Source: Membranihabitans marinus (GTDB lineage: Bacteria > Bacteroidota > Bacteroidia > Chitinophagales > Saprospiraceae). Taken from it: DNA of 64,000 nt. The stretch lies in the NCBI RefSeq assembly GCF_019802045.1, contig NZ_JAHVHU010000007.1, positions 268,436 to 332,435 of the forward strand, in the 5' to 3' direction. Below are positions 54,425-63,107 of the stretch, piece by piece; within the stretch, counting starts at the first letter, position 1; each line of letters opens with the position of its first letter. The notes beneath the pieces were generated by a model, which did no database searches, had not been told where the DNA came from, and saw nothing but the letters and a program-made list of their open reading frames with translations. A program made the translations under genes and the position numbers.

Positions 54425-54603
54425 TCTTTGAATGGGTAAAGCTCATGCTGTTAGATGAAATAGAATAGAGAGAATTGCCTCCGTGCGTGAGTTCATGAAT
54501 AAAAGTCAATAAACGCTTGGTTGACCGGATACGAATCTGTAATATTATCTGAAAGATGCTGCCTTCAGCAAACATTATTAATTCTGTCTATACAACTAAA
54601 AAT

Positions 54604-54747
54604 ATGCCCGAACTGATCATACAAGCCCGCGAAGCAGCGATTAGCTCACACTTTAGCGTCAACCGGATACTTCCTTTTCGGAAAAAAAGAATGGTTGGCC
54701 CTTTTATCTTTATGGACCATCTCGTGAACGGATTTACGGTACCATAG
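54604..54747 (+). pseudogene. N-terminal relic of a pirin gene
   Basis: ATG 54604 starts MPELIIQAREAAISSHFSVN, then RILPFRKKRMVGPFIFMDH, the diagnostic N-terminus of pirin-family cupins, and stops at TAG 54747 after only 47 residues; the metal-binding barrel with its histidines is missing and is not found downstream in any frame. Full pirins have 230-300 residues. Some pirins are quercetin dioxygenases and others are redox sensors, consistent with the surrounding stress genes. Confidence 0.75.
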
Positions 54748-54894
54748 GATTTATTCATGGTTCATTGGTTTTGCTCCGACTTATACATGAATTAGCTTTA
54801 ACAATCGGAAGCTGATAATGCTTCACATCACAATCATCTCATCCCATTTCACATCCGATATTCTTTATGTCAACACGTCTCGGGTGTAGTTAAA

Positions 54895-54927
54895 TTGATC
54901 TCATTTTCAAATTAATACTAACTTTAG
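54895..54927 (+). promoter_or_regulatory. Candidate Bacteroidota promoter for the MFS exporter
   Basis: TTG at 54895-54897, 21 bases, then TAACTTTA at 54919-54926 (consensus TAnnTTTG, last base differing) gives the -33/-7 spacing of Bacteroidota sigma-ABfr promoters. It lies about 50 bases upstream of the ATG at 54977, with the TTGATCAACTGA motif just downstream. Confidence 0.4.
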
Positions 54928-54976
54928 TAACTTGATCAACTGACCAATTTTCAAGAATAATACAACGAAAGTCACT

Positions 54977-56149
54977 ATGAACAAACATCAGTCTACAGAA
55001 AATATAAAAAGTGGCTTTCCGTGGTTGATCATGATTCTGATGTCATCGGTCACTTTTGTAGGATTATTGTCTGAATTAATGCCTTCGGGGATTCTTCCCC
55101 AGATAATGGCCGATCTGGACATCAATGAGGTACAGGGTGGGAACCTCGTGGGGTACTACGCCATTGCGTCTGCGATTTTTGCCATTCCGCTTATCTCCAT
55201 GACAATGTCTTTCAACCGTAAAAATTTGCTGCTGATTTTACTTGCCGGATTTTCTGGTTCGAATATCATTGCCGGGATGTCCAGTGATTATACGGTCATT
55301 GTTATCTTAAGGGTCATCGGCGGAATTTGTGCCGGGGTGATGTGGCCCATGATTGCTGCCTACGGAATGCGACTGGTGGATGAGGCGTATCACGGGAAGG
55401 CAATTGCTGTGATTATGGCAGGCAGTACCTTGGGCATTAGTATCGGGATGCCCATTGTGACTGTGATTGGAAACGACTATGGTTGGCGAACGGAGTTTAT
55501 AGCGTTGGGTGTATTTATTGCTCTCATTGCAGTGATTGGGGCATTTGCCTTACCTTCTACGCCAGGAGAGAAACTAACAGCAAGTTCTTCTCCATTTTCA
55601 CTTTTAAAAATTCCGGCGGTATGGATTGTCCTTTTACTCACGCTGCTTGGGGTCAGTGCACACTATGGAGTTTATGTGTTTATTACGAGCCTGGTCGATG
55701 AAATCCAACTTGCCGGGGGAACAGAATGGGCATTAATTCTTTTTGGAGTGGGCTCATTGATCTCTGTGCTGCTGGCTGTGAAATATACGGACCATTATCT
55801 GAGGCTGCTTACCGTAGCCATGTTTGGATTGTTAATCGCTTCAATGGGCTTGCTTTTGGTATTTGGTGGAATGCGTGGAGTAGCTCATTTTGCTTTCTTT
55901 TTGTGGGGATTGTCGTTCGGTCCGTTGGTCACGCTATTTCAGGCAGCGGTCAGTAAGCAAGTGGAAAGCGCCAAAGACGTGGCGACATCGGTACAGTCGT
56001 CGACTTTTAATTTATCTATTATGATAGCTGCTTCCGTGGCGGGCCTGTTGCTTGGCGTTTATTCACCCATGAGCCTGACTTGGTTTGCGATTGCACTGGC
56101 TCTTCCGGGGCTGATCATTTCCTTTTTTGCCAAAAAGACGTTGGACTGA
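54977..56149 (+). CDS. MFS exporter, AraJ/YdhP-like (DHA1 family)
   Basis: A 390-residue twelve-helix MFS protein. Helix 1 ends in LLSELMPSGILPQIMADL, the DHA1-type signature seen in AraJ/SotB/YdhP exporters, followed by GNLVGYYAIASAIFAIPL and the motif RVIGGICAGVMWPMIAAYG. Such carriers export sugars, arabinose derivatives, purines or drugs. It is divergent from the PoxB-like gene, with a pirin relic between them. A copy of an interspersed repeat begins five bases after its stop. Confidence 0.88.
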   Translation: MNKHQSTENIKSGFPWLIMILMSSVTFVGLLSELMPSGILPQIMADLDINEVQGGNLVGYYAIASAIFAIPLISMTMSFNRKNLLLILLAGFSGSNIIAGMSSDYTVIVILRVIGGICAGVMWPMIAAYGMRLVDEAYHGKAIAVIMAGSTLGISIGMPIVTVIGNDYGWRTEFIALGVFIALIAVIGAFALPSTPGEKLTASSSPFSLLKIPAVWIVLLLTLLGVSAHYGVYVFITSLVDEIQLAGGTEWALILFGVGSLISVLLAVKYTDHYLRLLTVAMFGLLIASMGLLLVFGGMRGVAHFAFFLWGLSFGPLVTLFQAAVSKQVESAKDVATSVQSSTFNLSIMIAASVAGLLLGVYSPMSLTWFAIALALPGLIISFFAKKTLD

Positions 56150-56153
56150 CTAA

Positions 56154-56194
56154 CTAGTGCTGCAATTCAGAAGTTGTATGTATTATATGAAGCG
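56154..56194. repeat. Interspersed repeat, copy 2
   Basis: CTAGTG at 56154, CAATTCAGAAGTTGTAT at 56163-56179 and TATTATATGAAGCG following match the element at 10355-10406, lacking its terminal CACTAG. Confidence 0.55.
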
Positions 56195-56379
56195 TTCCCA
56201 TCCACAACAAGTTGGGATGCGGATTTAGCGTTCTACATTAGGAGTATAACTACCATAGGGTGAACCCTGTGACAGCATAATTTGTGTTTAAGGCTGCATG
56301 AGTGAGTGGTTGATTTTTTATATACTTAAAAAAAGGTTATGTTTATACTATTGGCAATTTCGCTTCATTAAACATACAG

Positions 56380-56877
56380 ATGATGAAATACGCTTTTCTG
56401 ATTTTACTGACTATTGTGCTTTTTTCATGCAATCAAAAAACAGACCAGGTCCAGGTTTTGCAGAACCGAATTGATAGTCTGAAGCATGAAATTGAAGAGG
56501 CCTATAAGCCTGGTTTTGGCGATTTTATGTCCAGTTTACAGGTTCACCACGGTAAACTTTGGTTTGCGGGCCAAAATCAAAACTGGGAACTGGCTGATTT
56601 TGAAATTCATGAAATTGAAGAAGCTATTGAAGATATACGGAAGTATCAGAAGGACCGAAAAGAAAGCCAAATGATGACCATGATTGAGCCTTCCCTGGAA
56701 AGAATTGAAGTTGCGATAGATCAAAAAGATCCTGTTCTTTTTAAAAAGGAATACATCGAACTAACCAACACGTGCAATAGCTGTCATCGCAGTACTGACC
56801 ACGGATTTATTGTGGTGAAATCACCGGACGGGCCGCCTTTTAGTAACCAGGAGTTTCAGCTTCTGGATAAAGACTAA
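56380..56877 (+). CDS. Lipoprotein with a c-type haem site
   Basis: A 165-residue protein with a good lipoprotein signal (YAFLILLTIVLFSC, C17). A helical charged region follows (LQNRIDSLKHEIEEAYKPGF) and a CxxCH haem-attachment motif lies at C132-x-x-C135-H136 (NTCNSCHRSTDHGF). Only one haem motif exists, and helix-rich composition with the C-terminal CxxCH resembles cytochrome c'/c556-like proteins. It is probably tethered to the periplasmic membrane face and transfers electrons or binds small ligands. No operon partner. Confidence 0.75.
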   Translation: MMKYAFLILLTIVLFSCNQKTDQVQVLQNRIDSLKHEIEEAYKPGFGDFMSSLQVHHGKLWFAGQNQNWELADFEIHEIEEAIEDIRKYQKDRKESQMMTMIEPSLERIEVAIDQKDPVLFKKEYIELTNTCNSCHRSTDHGFIVVKSPDGPPFSNQEFQLLDKD

Positions 56878-56927
56878 AGCTTTTTTGAAGTGCGTTGTTT
56901 TTGATGTGAAATGATCCGAATCATTGG

Positions 56928-57140
56928 TTACAGGTCCAATGGTATGTCATATTCAGGTGCTCTTCGTCGAAACAAAAAGTCACCGTTCCGTACGGAGGCC
57001 AATACGTTTACTCTTTTGCGAATCGCTTCATAAACGGAGGATTCGTTCAATACGATAAAGTTGGCTGCTTTGCCTTCTTCCAACCCATAGCTTTTCAACG
57101 AGCATTTCGGTTGCGTTGCTACGGTATAATTTTGCGTTAA
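56928..57140 (-). pseudogene. C-terminal relic of a cytosine deaminase-like amidohydrolase
   Basis: The minus-strand frame ending at TAA 56928-56930 reads SLKSYGLEEGKAANFIVLNE, then SSVYEAIRKRVNVLASVRNG. The YGLEEG-x-x-ANFIVL and AIR-x-R...SVRNG blocks are the typical C-terminus of cytosine deaminase/CodA-type amidohydrolases. The upstream catalytic part is not present; the frame fades out near 57140. About 60 residues survive of roughly 420. Confidence 0.65.
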
Positions 57141-57332
57141 TAAATTTTTTTTAACGTTGGATATGCATTTTATGAATTCATTTTCTCGGTTGATTACAAT
57201 ATAATCAATCTTGGCAACAAAGTGCGGTATTCATTGTTAGATGTTTAAAGTTCCATGGGTATAAATAGCCCTACGGTGGTGTGGAACATGGTGGATGTAA
57301 ACACGCATTATTAAATAAAACTATAGTCTAAC
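57141..57332. other. Upstream region of dps, no further content seen
   Basis: AT-rich sequence between the deaminase relic and dps. The dps promoter must lie here; no convincing TTG/TAnnTTTG pair was identified. Confidence 0.35.
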
Positions 57333-57806
57333 ATGGCAAAATTAAATTCAATTGGTCTGAACGTCGAAAAGTCCAAAGTACTTGCTGAAAAACTTAATGA
57401 GTTACTCGCAGATTACTCCGTATTTTATCAGAACATCAGAGGATACCACTGGAATATCAAGGGAGATAAATTCTTTGAGCTCCACGATAAATTCCAGGAA
57501 CTGTACGAAGACCTGTTTGTGAAAATTGATGAAGTAGCAGAGCGTATTCAGACTCTTGGTCACACCCCGCACCATAAATTCTCCAAATACCTCAAAGACG
57601 CAGAAGTTAAAGAAAGTACCGAAGTTGCCGATGGAATACAAGATGTGAAAGACACCCTCGAGTCGTTGCAAATCATTATTACACTTCAGCGAGAAATTCT
57701 CGATTTATCAGCAGACGCAGAAGACGAAGGAACCAATGCACTGATGAGCGATTATATCCGCGAACAGGAAAAGCTGGTTTGGATGTATTCTTCCTATATA
57801 AGTTAA
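57333..57806 (+). CDS. dps: Dps-family ferritin-like DNA-binding protein
   Basis: A 157-residue four-helix ferritin-like protein. The inter-subunit ferroxidase ligands are in NIRGYHWNIKGDKFFELHDK and LYEDLFVKIDEVAERI. Dps dodecamers oxidise and store iron using peroxide and protect DNA. A degraded C-terminal copy of the same gene lies at 62431. A strong hairpin follows the gene, and an SDR gene comes next; catalase is 2 kb downstream, consistent with peroxide defence. Confidence 0.95.
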   Translation: MAKLNSIGLNVEKSKVLAEKLNELLADYSVFYQNIRGYHWNIKGDKFFELHDKFQELYEDLFVKIDEVAERIQTLGHTPHHKFSKYLKDAEVKESTEVADGIQDVKDTLESLQIIITLQREILDLSADAEDEGTNALMSDYIREQEKLVWMYSSYIS

Positions 57807-57893
57807 TCGTTCTCACTGCAAAGTGAGCAACACCCACAAAGCTATAGCCTACGGTCCTAAAGGGGTACCTTATAGCTTATACAGCAAAAGATA

Positions 57894-57939
57894 AAACACC
57901 CAATGGGGCGTGGCATGAGCCACGGTTCATTGGGTGTTT
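57894..57939 (+). terminator. Strong nested hairpin after dps
   Basis: AAACACCCAATG at 57894-57905 pairs perfectly with CATTGGGTGTTT at 57928-57939, and an inner hairpin CGTGGC-ATGA-GCCACG lies at 57909-57924. The right arm ends in TTTA, giving a modest T-run. It also resembles a small interspersed repeat. A weaker stem AAGCTATA/TATAGCTT precedes it at 57839-57878. Confidence 0.65.
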
Positions 57940-57977
57940 ATAGTCTTTGCAGGTCGGTTATTAACCATAAATTAAGT

Positions 57978-58793
57978 ATGATGAATGTACAAAAAGAAGT
58001 TATTGTCATTACTGGTGGTGCCGGAGGCATTGGCCAGGCTTGCGCCCGGGCTTTTAAGAATCATCCCTTAGTCATTACAGACTACGCGCAGGAAGTCGTC
58101 GATGAGGTAGTTGAGGAATTATCCAATGAAGGATTTGATGTCTCAGGACTGGCCTGTGACATCACCAATAAATCCGATATCAAGAAACTGACCCAATTTG
58201 TAGCTGATCAGGGTTCTTTAAAAGCATTCATTCACACGGCTGGTGTAAGTGGTACGGTCAAGGATCTTAAAAAAGTCTTTACAATTGACTTGATCGCCAC
58301 AGATCTTTTGGTTGATGCTTTTTATTCCCTGGCCGAAGAGGGTTCGGTTGCTGTCTTACTCGCTTCCATGATGGCCCATTCGGTTCCCGCCAATAAAGAT
58401 TATGATGAAGCACTTTCTAACCCTCAGGCTCCGGATTCATTTGAGACCGTCCGTCAGATGGTGAATAATGATTCAGATATGATGTACAATTTTGCAAAAA
58501 GAGGCGTACTTTTATTGACGCACAAAAATGCGAATAAGTGGGGCGAGAAGGGAGCGAGAATCGTTTCTGTTTCTCCCGGCGTTATCGAAACGCCTATGGC
58601 TCTTAAAGCGGCAAAAGAACATCCGGAACGAATGGATTTGATTAAGCAAGCGACACCTTTAAAGCGAAATGGCCAGCCGGAAGAGGTTGCAGAAGTAGTT
58701 TCTTTTTTAGTAAGTGATGCAGCGCGTTTTATCACGAGTACTGACATCCTGGTTGACGGTGGTGTGATACACAATATAAAGGCCATGGCCTAG
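57978..58793 (+). CDS. Short-chain dehydrogenase/reductase (SDR)
   Basis: I choose the ATG at 57978 (a second follows at 57981); an upstream start at 57903 would lie inside the dps hairpin. The 271-residue product has the cofactor motif ITGGAGGIGQA, the catalytic serine in LLASMMAH, Tyr-x-x-x-Lys in MMYNFAKRG and the C-terminal FITSTDILVDGG. Between S and Y a longer-than-usual loop (about 45 residues) occurs. Substrate unknown. Only the last 14 residues of this gene recur next to the dps relic at 62661. Confidence 0.88.
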   Translation: MMNVQKEVIVITGGAGGIGQACARAFKNHPLVITDYAQEVVDEVVEELSNEGFDVSGLACDITNKSDIKKLTQFVADQGSLKAFIHTAGVSGTVKDLKKVFTIDLIATDLLVDAFYSLAEEGSVAVLLASMMAHSVPANKDYDEALSNPQAPDSFETVRQMVNNDSDMMYNFAKRGVLLLTHKNANKWGEKGARIVSVSPGVIETPMALKAAKEHPERMDLIKQATPLKRNGQPEEVAEVVSFLVSDAARFITSTDILVDGGVIHNIKAMA

Positions 58794-58913
58794 CCCGCCG
58801 AGCGCTAAATGCCTTAGCTATATGAACTTCGAGTTTGATGCACGAAGTCCACAGCGATAACAAAGGAGCCGAAAGCGCTCATATATACCTTCTTCACCAC
58901 TAAAATTACAACT

Positions 58914-59552
58914 ATGATACCTTCATTATTAAAGTCGATAAGGAAATCCATCCAGTATTGGTACGTCCCGTTGCTTGTTGGGATTTTCTTTGTAGTAGTC
59001 AGTCTCGTCGTGTTTTTCTCACCCAAAAGCTCCCTCTTGGCGTTGTCCTTGTTGTTCTCATTGTCTTTTCTATTTGGCGGACTTTCAGAGGTCATTTTTT
59101 CGATGGTCAACAGGGAACAATTGGATAATTGGGGATGGTCGCTCGCTTTTGGAATAATCACCTTTGTCGTCGGGGTGTTGTTTTTGATAAACCCGTCCAT
59201 ATCACTGACTGCGTTAGCATTTTACATCGGCTTTGTGATCCTGTTTCGGTCTATATCCACGATTGGTTTTGCCATAGATGTTAAAAAATATGGTAGTAAA
59301 AGTTGGAGTATACTTTTAATCTTAGGGATTATCGGTGCCATCGTCTCATTTATCCTCATTTGGAAACCAATTTTCGCAGGACTGGGGGTTGTTGTCTTGA
59401 TCGCACTAAGTTTTTTATTTGCCGGTCTATTCAATATTGTCTTTGCACTGCAACTCAGAAAATTACGCAAAAAATCTAAAAATATTTCCGGCAAACTGCT
59501 GAAGCGATATGATGACCTTATGGATGAAATCCGGGACGAGTGGGAAGATTGA
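58914..59552 (+). CDS. HdeD-family (DUF308) membrane protein
   Basis: A 212-residue protein with about six hydrophobic helices arranged as three repeated pairs (LLVGIFFVVVSLVVFFSP, LAFGIITFVVGVLFLINP, LLILGIIGAIVSFILIWKP), the classic DUF308/HdeD repeat. HdeD supports acid resistance in E. coli; function here is inferred. The last 35 residues form a charged, probably cytoplasmic tail (KLLKRYDDLMDEIRDEWED). Confidence 0.88.
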   Translation: MIPSLLKSIRKSIQYWYVPLLVGIFFVVVSLVVFFSPKSSLLALSLLFSLSFLFGGLSEVIFSMVNREQLDNWGWSLAFGIITFVVGVLFLINPSISLTALAFYIGFVILFRSISTIGFAIDVKKYGSKSWSILLILGIIGAIVSFILIWKPIFAGLGVVVLIALSFLFAGLFNIVFALQLRKLRKKSKNISGKLLKRYDDLMDEIRDEWED

Positions 59553-59841
59553 TGAAGATCGGCGTCATGACCAATAAATAGATGTTGCAGTGAACAAGGC
59601 TTAACAATGTGGTGAGGCATACCACATACCCCGAATTCCACGGACATAATGATTCATTTTTGACGATTTGCAAAAAATAATTGTATCTTAATCCGCCAGT
59701 GCTCTGGCTCTATCTGACGATGTAAAAGAAGAATAAAGCAAGGCTTTAAAGTAGTCGAATACATTGGTGGGCTGGAAAACCTGGCAGGGGGACTCCCCCT
59801 TACTTTATTTATCATATTTTTTGCACAAAAAACGAATAGCT

Positions 59842-61314
59842 ATGGATGAAAAGGACAAAAAAAAGAAGTTGTTTTCTGTATCGGGCCGACCGATTGCAGA
59901 AAACCAAAACGTAAAAACAGCTGGAAAACGGGGTCCCATGCTCCTGGAAGATTTTTGGTTTTTGGAAAAGCTGGCTCATTTTGACCGGGAAGTCATTCCG
60001 GAACGTCGGATGCACGCCAAGGGTTCCGGTGCGTTTGGTACTTTTACAGTTACACACGATATTACCCAATATACCAGAGCTAAGATATTTTCAGAAATTG
60101 GCAAAAAAACCGATGTGTTTATGCGTTTTTCTACGGTTGCCGGAGAGCGGGGAGCGGCTGATGCAGAGCGGGATATCCGGGGTTTTGCGATCAAATTTTA
60201 TACCGAAGAAGGTAATTGGGATCTCACCGGAAACAACACCCCCGTTTTCTTTTTACGCGACCCATACCGATTTCCTGACCTGAATAAGGCCGTAAAAAGA
60301 GACCCCAAAACGAATTTGCGCAGTGCCAATCACAATTGGGATTTTTGGACGCTGTTGCCTGAAGCCTTGCATCAAGTCACCATCACGATGAGTGATCGGG
60401 GAATTCCTAAATCCTATCGGCATATGCATGGATTTGGCAGCCATACGTTTAGTCTGATCGATGCCGACAACAACCGGGTCTGGGTCAAGTTTCATTTCAA
60501 AACACAGCAGGGAATTAAAAACCTTAGCAATGAAGAAGCCGCTGCCATCATAGCCAATGACCGGGAAAGCAATCAACGAGATTTATTCAATGCGATTGAG
60601 AAAGGTGATTTTCCACAATGGAAAATGAAAATTCAGGTCATGACCGAGGAGCAGGCCAGAGAATGTCCGTTCAATCCATTTGATCTGACCAAAGTATGGC
60701 CTCATGGCGATTATCCTTTGCACGACGTGGGTATCCTGGAATTAAATCGAAATCCGGAAAACTACTTTGCCGATGTGGAACAGGCTGCATTTAATCCAGC
60801 CAACGTGGTTCCCGGTGTTGGGTTTTCACCAGATAAAATGCTGCAGGCCCGGTTGTTTTCCTATGGGGACGCACAGCGGTATCGGTTGGGGGTCAACCAC
60901 TATCAGATTCCCGTAAATAAACCAAAGTGTCCTTTTCACAATCCGTCCAGAGATGGGACCATGCGTGTAGACGGTAACGAGGGTAGCACGTTGCATTACT
61001 TTCCCAACAGTTACCAACAATGGGAAGAGCAAAAAGAGTATACCGAACCCCCATTGCCGTTGGAAGGCGATGCGGACCACCATGATTTCAGAGAGGATGA
61101 TGATGACTACTACACGCAACCTGGAAATCTTTTCCGTTTGATGAATGACGAACAAAAGAACTTATTATTCAAGAACACCGCGGCCGAAGTGGGCGGGGCA
61201 GAACGGTTTATTCAGGAAAGACATATTGGGAATTGCTACAAAGCAGATCCGGACTATGGAAAAGGAGTGGCCGAAGCACTGAAAATTGATATTACGCAAT
61301 TGGATCTTTCCTAA
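59842..61314 (+). CDS. Haem catalase (monofunctional, small-subunit clade)
   Basis: From ATG 59842 the protein has 490 residues; the frame is open upstream to 59764 but that part does not resemble catalase. The catalytic histidine lies in [14 protein letters not shown], the asparagine in [14 protein letters not shown], and the haem-ligand tyrosine in [14 protein letters not shown]. The length and lack of a C-terminal flavodoxin-like domain fit small-subunit catalases. It dismutates hydrogen peroxide in the cytoplasm. No OxyR-like regulator is adjacent. Confidence 0.96.
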   Translation: MDEKDKKKKLFSVSGRPIAENQNVKTAGKRGPMLLEDFWFLEKLAHFDREVIPERRMHAKGSGAFGTFTVTHDITQYTRAKIFSEIGKKTDVFMRFSTVAGERGAADAERDIRGFAIKFYTEEGNWDLTGNNTPVFFLRDPYRFPDLNKAVKRDPKTNLRSANHNWDFWTLLPEALHQVTITMSDRGIPKSYRHMHGFGSHTFSLIDADNNRVWVKFHFKTQQGIKNLSNEEAAAIIANDRESNQRDLFNAIEKGDFPQWKMKIQVMTEEQARECPFNPFDLTKVWPHGDYPLHDVGILELNRNPENYFADVEQAAFNPANVVPGVGFSPDKMLQARLFSYGDAQRYRLGVNHYQIPVNKPKCPFHNPSRDGTMRVDGNEGSTLHYFPNSYQQWEEQKEYTEPPLPLEGDADHHDFREDDDDYYTQPGNLFRLMNDEQKNLLFKNTAAEVGGAERFIQERHIGNCYKADPDYGKGVAEALKIDITQLDLS

Positions 61315-61562
61315 ATTTTTATGGCATTCTTTTTAAAAATGTTGCAGTCTTAGGTAAGGAGCACATCTAGGTTTGGCTTTATTCGAAGCAGATTAAGAAT
61401 CTCCTTACCTTCGGATGATGATTTTCAGTGCCAGAGGAATTATGAAGGGTGCAAGGGGCAGAAATGGGAAAGTACGCCGCGTGGTTATGGTTTAAGCCAG
61501 CCATTATTTTACTGTGACGGGGGATATATCTTTAGGTATATATGCGGCAATGAGACACCCAA

Positions 61563-62315
61563 ATGTATAATACAATAAACTTTATGATAGAGCTTGTAGA
61601 TATCTATGGGTATATCCTGCGGTTAGGTGCTGCATTTTTATTGGGAGGGATCATAGGTTTTGAGCGGCAATGGCAACAGCAAAACGCCGGACTGAGAACC
61701 AACACGCTCGTAGCCATTGGAGCGGCTTCTTTTGTATTGTTATCGATAGAGCTTCATGGTCTTTCAGGGGGCGATCCCAGCCGGATTACGGCTCAGATCG
61801 TTACTGGAATTGGTTTTATTGGTGCGGGGGTGATTATGAAGGATGGATTTGATGTCCGGGGCCTCAATACGGCTGCGACCATATGGTGCTCAGCAGCCGT
61901 GGGAACATTAGCTGGTATGGGGTTCCTTCCTCAGGCGGTCGTAACCACTACAGCCGTGGTCTTATCTCATTTGCTCCTAAGACCGATAAGCGTTCGATTA
62001 GCCAAATTGTCATCATACAACAAAACGAGGATCAGCGAAACGTTTTATCAGATTTCTATTCATTGTTCTCTGGATGTCGAATCGAACGTGCGATTTCGGG
62101 TGTTGAGGTACATTGAAAATAATAATCAGCTGTTGCTCCGATCGATTAATCGGGATGTTATCGACTCCAATCCGGAAGAAATTCATATCCAGGTCGAAGT
62201 GGCCACGATTGGGAAACAAGAAAGGTTGCTTGAAAATCTGGTCGCCGGTCTGACCATGGAGCTCAAAGTATTCCGTGTAGGTTGGGAGCTGGTGGGACAG
62301 GAAGCGGAGTTTTAA
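61563..62315 (+). CDS. MgtC/SapB-family membrane protein
   Basis: A 250-residue protein with four to five N-terminal membrane helices. The family signature IGFERQWQQQNAGLRTNTLV and AIGAASFVLLS follow helix 2, then TAQIVTGIGFIGAGVIMK and GLNTAATIWCSAAVG. The C-terminal 80 residues form a cytoplasmic ACT-like domain. MgtC-type proteins modulate ATP synthase and magnesium or acid stress; the role here is inference. The start at 61563 gives a complete first helix. Confidence 0.9.
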   Translation: MYNTINFMIELVDIYGYILRLGAAFLLGGIIGFERQWQQQNAGLRTNTLVAIGAASFVLLSIELHGLSGGDPSRITAQIVTGIGFIGAGVIMKDGFDVRGLNTAATIWCSAAVGTLAGMGFLPQAVVTTTAVVLSHLLLRPISVRLAKLSSYNKTRISETFYQISIHCSLDVESNVRFRVLRYIENNNQLLLRSINRDVIDSNPEEIHIQVEVATIGKQERLLENLVAGLTMELKVFRVGWELVGQEAEF

Positions 62316-62430
62316 TATATATTTTAACAGGTATTCATGGACTCATTTCCAGGTGAGAGATATGTATTTAGCTTTTTTGTGCTCTGGGATGCTAGAGCCG
62401 TCTTGAGGCAGGCAACCTCCAGTTCTTAGA

Positions 62431-62655
62431 CTAAAGTATTTAAAAGATGCAAAGGTCAAAGAAATCACCGAGGTGGCAGATGGAGTACAAGATGTGAAAG
62501 ATACTCTTGAGTCCATACAAATCATTATCACCCTTCAACGTGAAATTCTGGACTTATCTACTGATGCAGAAAATGAAGGAACCAATGCGCTGATGAGCGA
62601 TTATATCCGTGAGCAAGAAAAACTTGTGTGGATGTATTCGTTTTTTATTAGTTAA
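62431..62655 (+). pseudogene. C-terminal half of a second dps gene
   Basis: From about 62431 the frame reads LKYLKDAKVKEITEVADG, then VQDVKDTLESIQIIITLQRE, and on to the same last residues (LVWMYSFFIS) as the intact Dps at 57333. About 75 residues match with only a few changes, and the stop is in the same place. The N-terminal half with the ferroxidase site is missing. Confidence 0.9.
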
Positions 62656-62660
62656 TTACT

Positions 62661-62705
62661 TTTATAACGAGTATAGATATCCTGGTAGATGGTCAAGTGA
62701 TCTAG
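62661..62705 (+). pseudogene. Last 14 codons of a second SDR gene
   Basis: The frame FITSIDILVDGQVI ending at TAG 62703-62705 matches the C-terminus of the intact SDR (FITSTDILVDGGVIH). It begins five bases after the dps relic's stop, so the order dps-SDR is the same as in the intact pair at 57333-58793, with everything between deleted. Confidence 0.75.
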
Positions 62706-62925
62706 GAAGCTTTTGATAAGACACCAACAGTCATCCACAAGATGATTGAATCGAAGAAGTGCTTATCCATGAAGACATTTTCGCTCAAGTTATTTAACAC
62801 ATCAACGAGCCCTTATCGGTCATAATGCCAGTTGATTACCTTCCGGTTCCAATATCAAGTTTCATGTGAATTCTTGAAAAACAACATCGGGCCTATATCG
62901 GCTTAATACTAATGACAATCATAGT

Positions 62926-63107
62926 TGGTTTATACCTGCTTCGCAAATTGCTGTTTTCAACAACCTGAGTCCCATTATCACCATTATAGCGGGGCACTGA
63001 TTTTGAATGAGACCTTAAACAATTACCACATTGTGGGTGGTATCCTAGTGGTTGCAGGGGTAGTAATGGCACAAATATTTAATAATTTGGAGACAAAATA
63101 TCGGCTA
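62926..63107 (+). pseudogene. C-terminal relic of an EamA/DMT-family transporter
   Basis: The frame starting near 62926 reads WFIPASQIAVFNNLSPIITI and stops at TGA about 62998; a second frame takes over with GALILNETLNNYHIVGGILV and VAGVVMAQIFNN. Together they form the last two helices of an EamA-type carrier (typical pattern: FNNLSPI...GE-x-L...Y-x-x-G-x-x-L-I-x-x-G-x). The first eight helices are absent. Confidence 0.7.
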
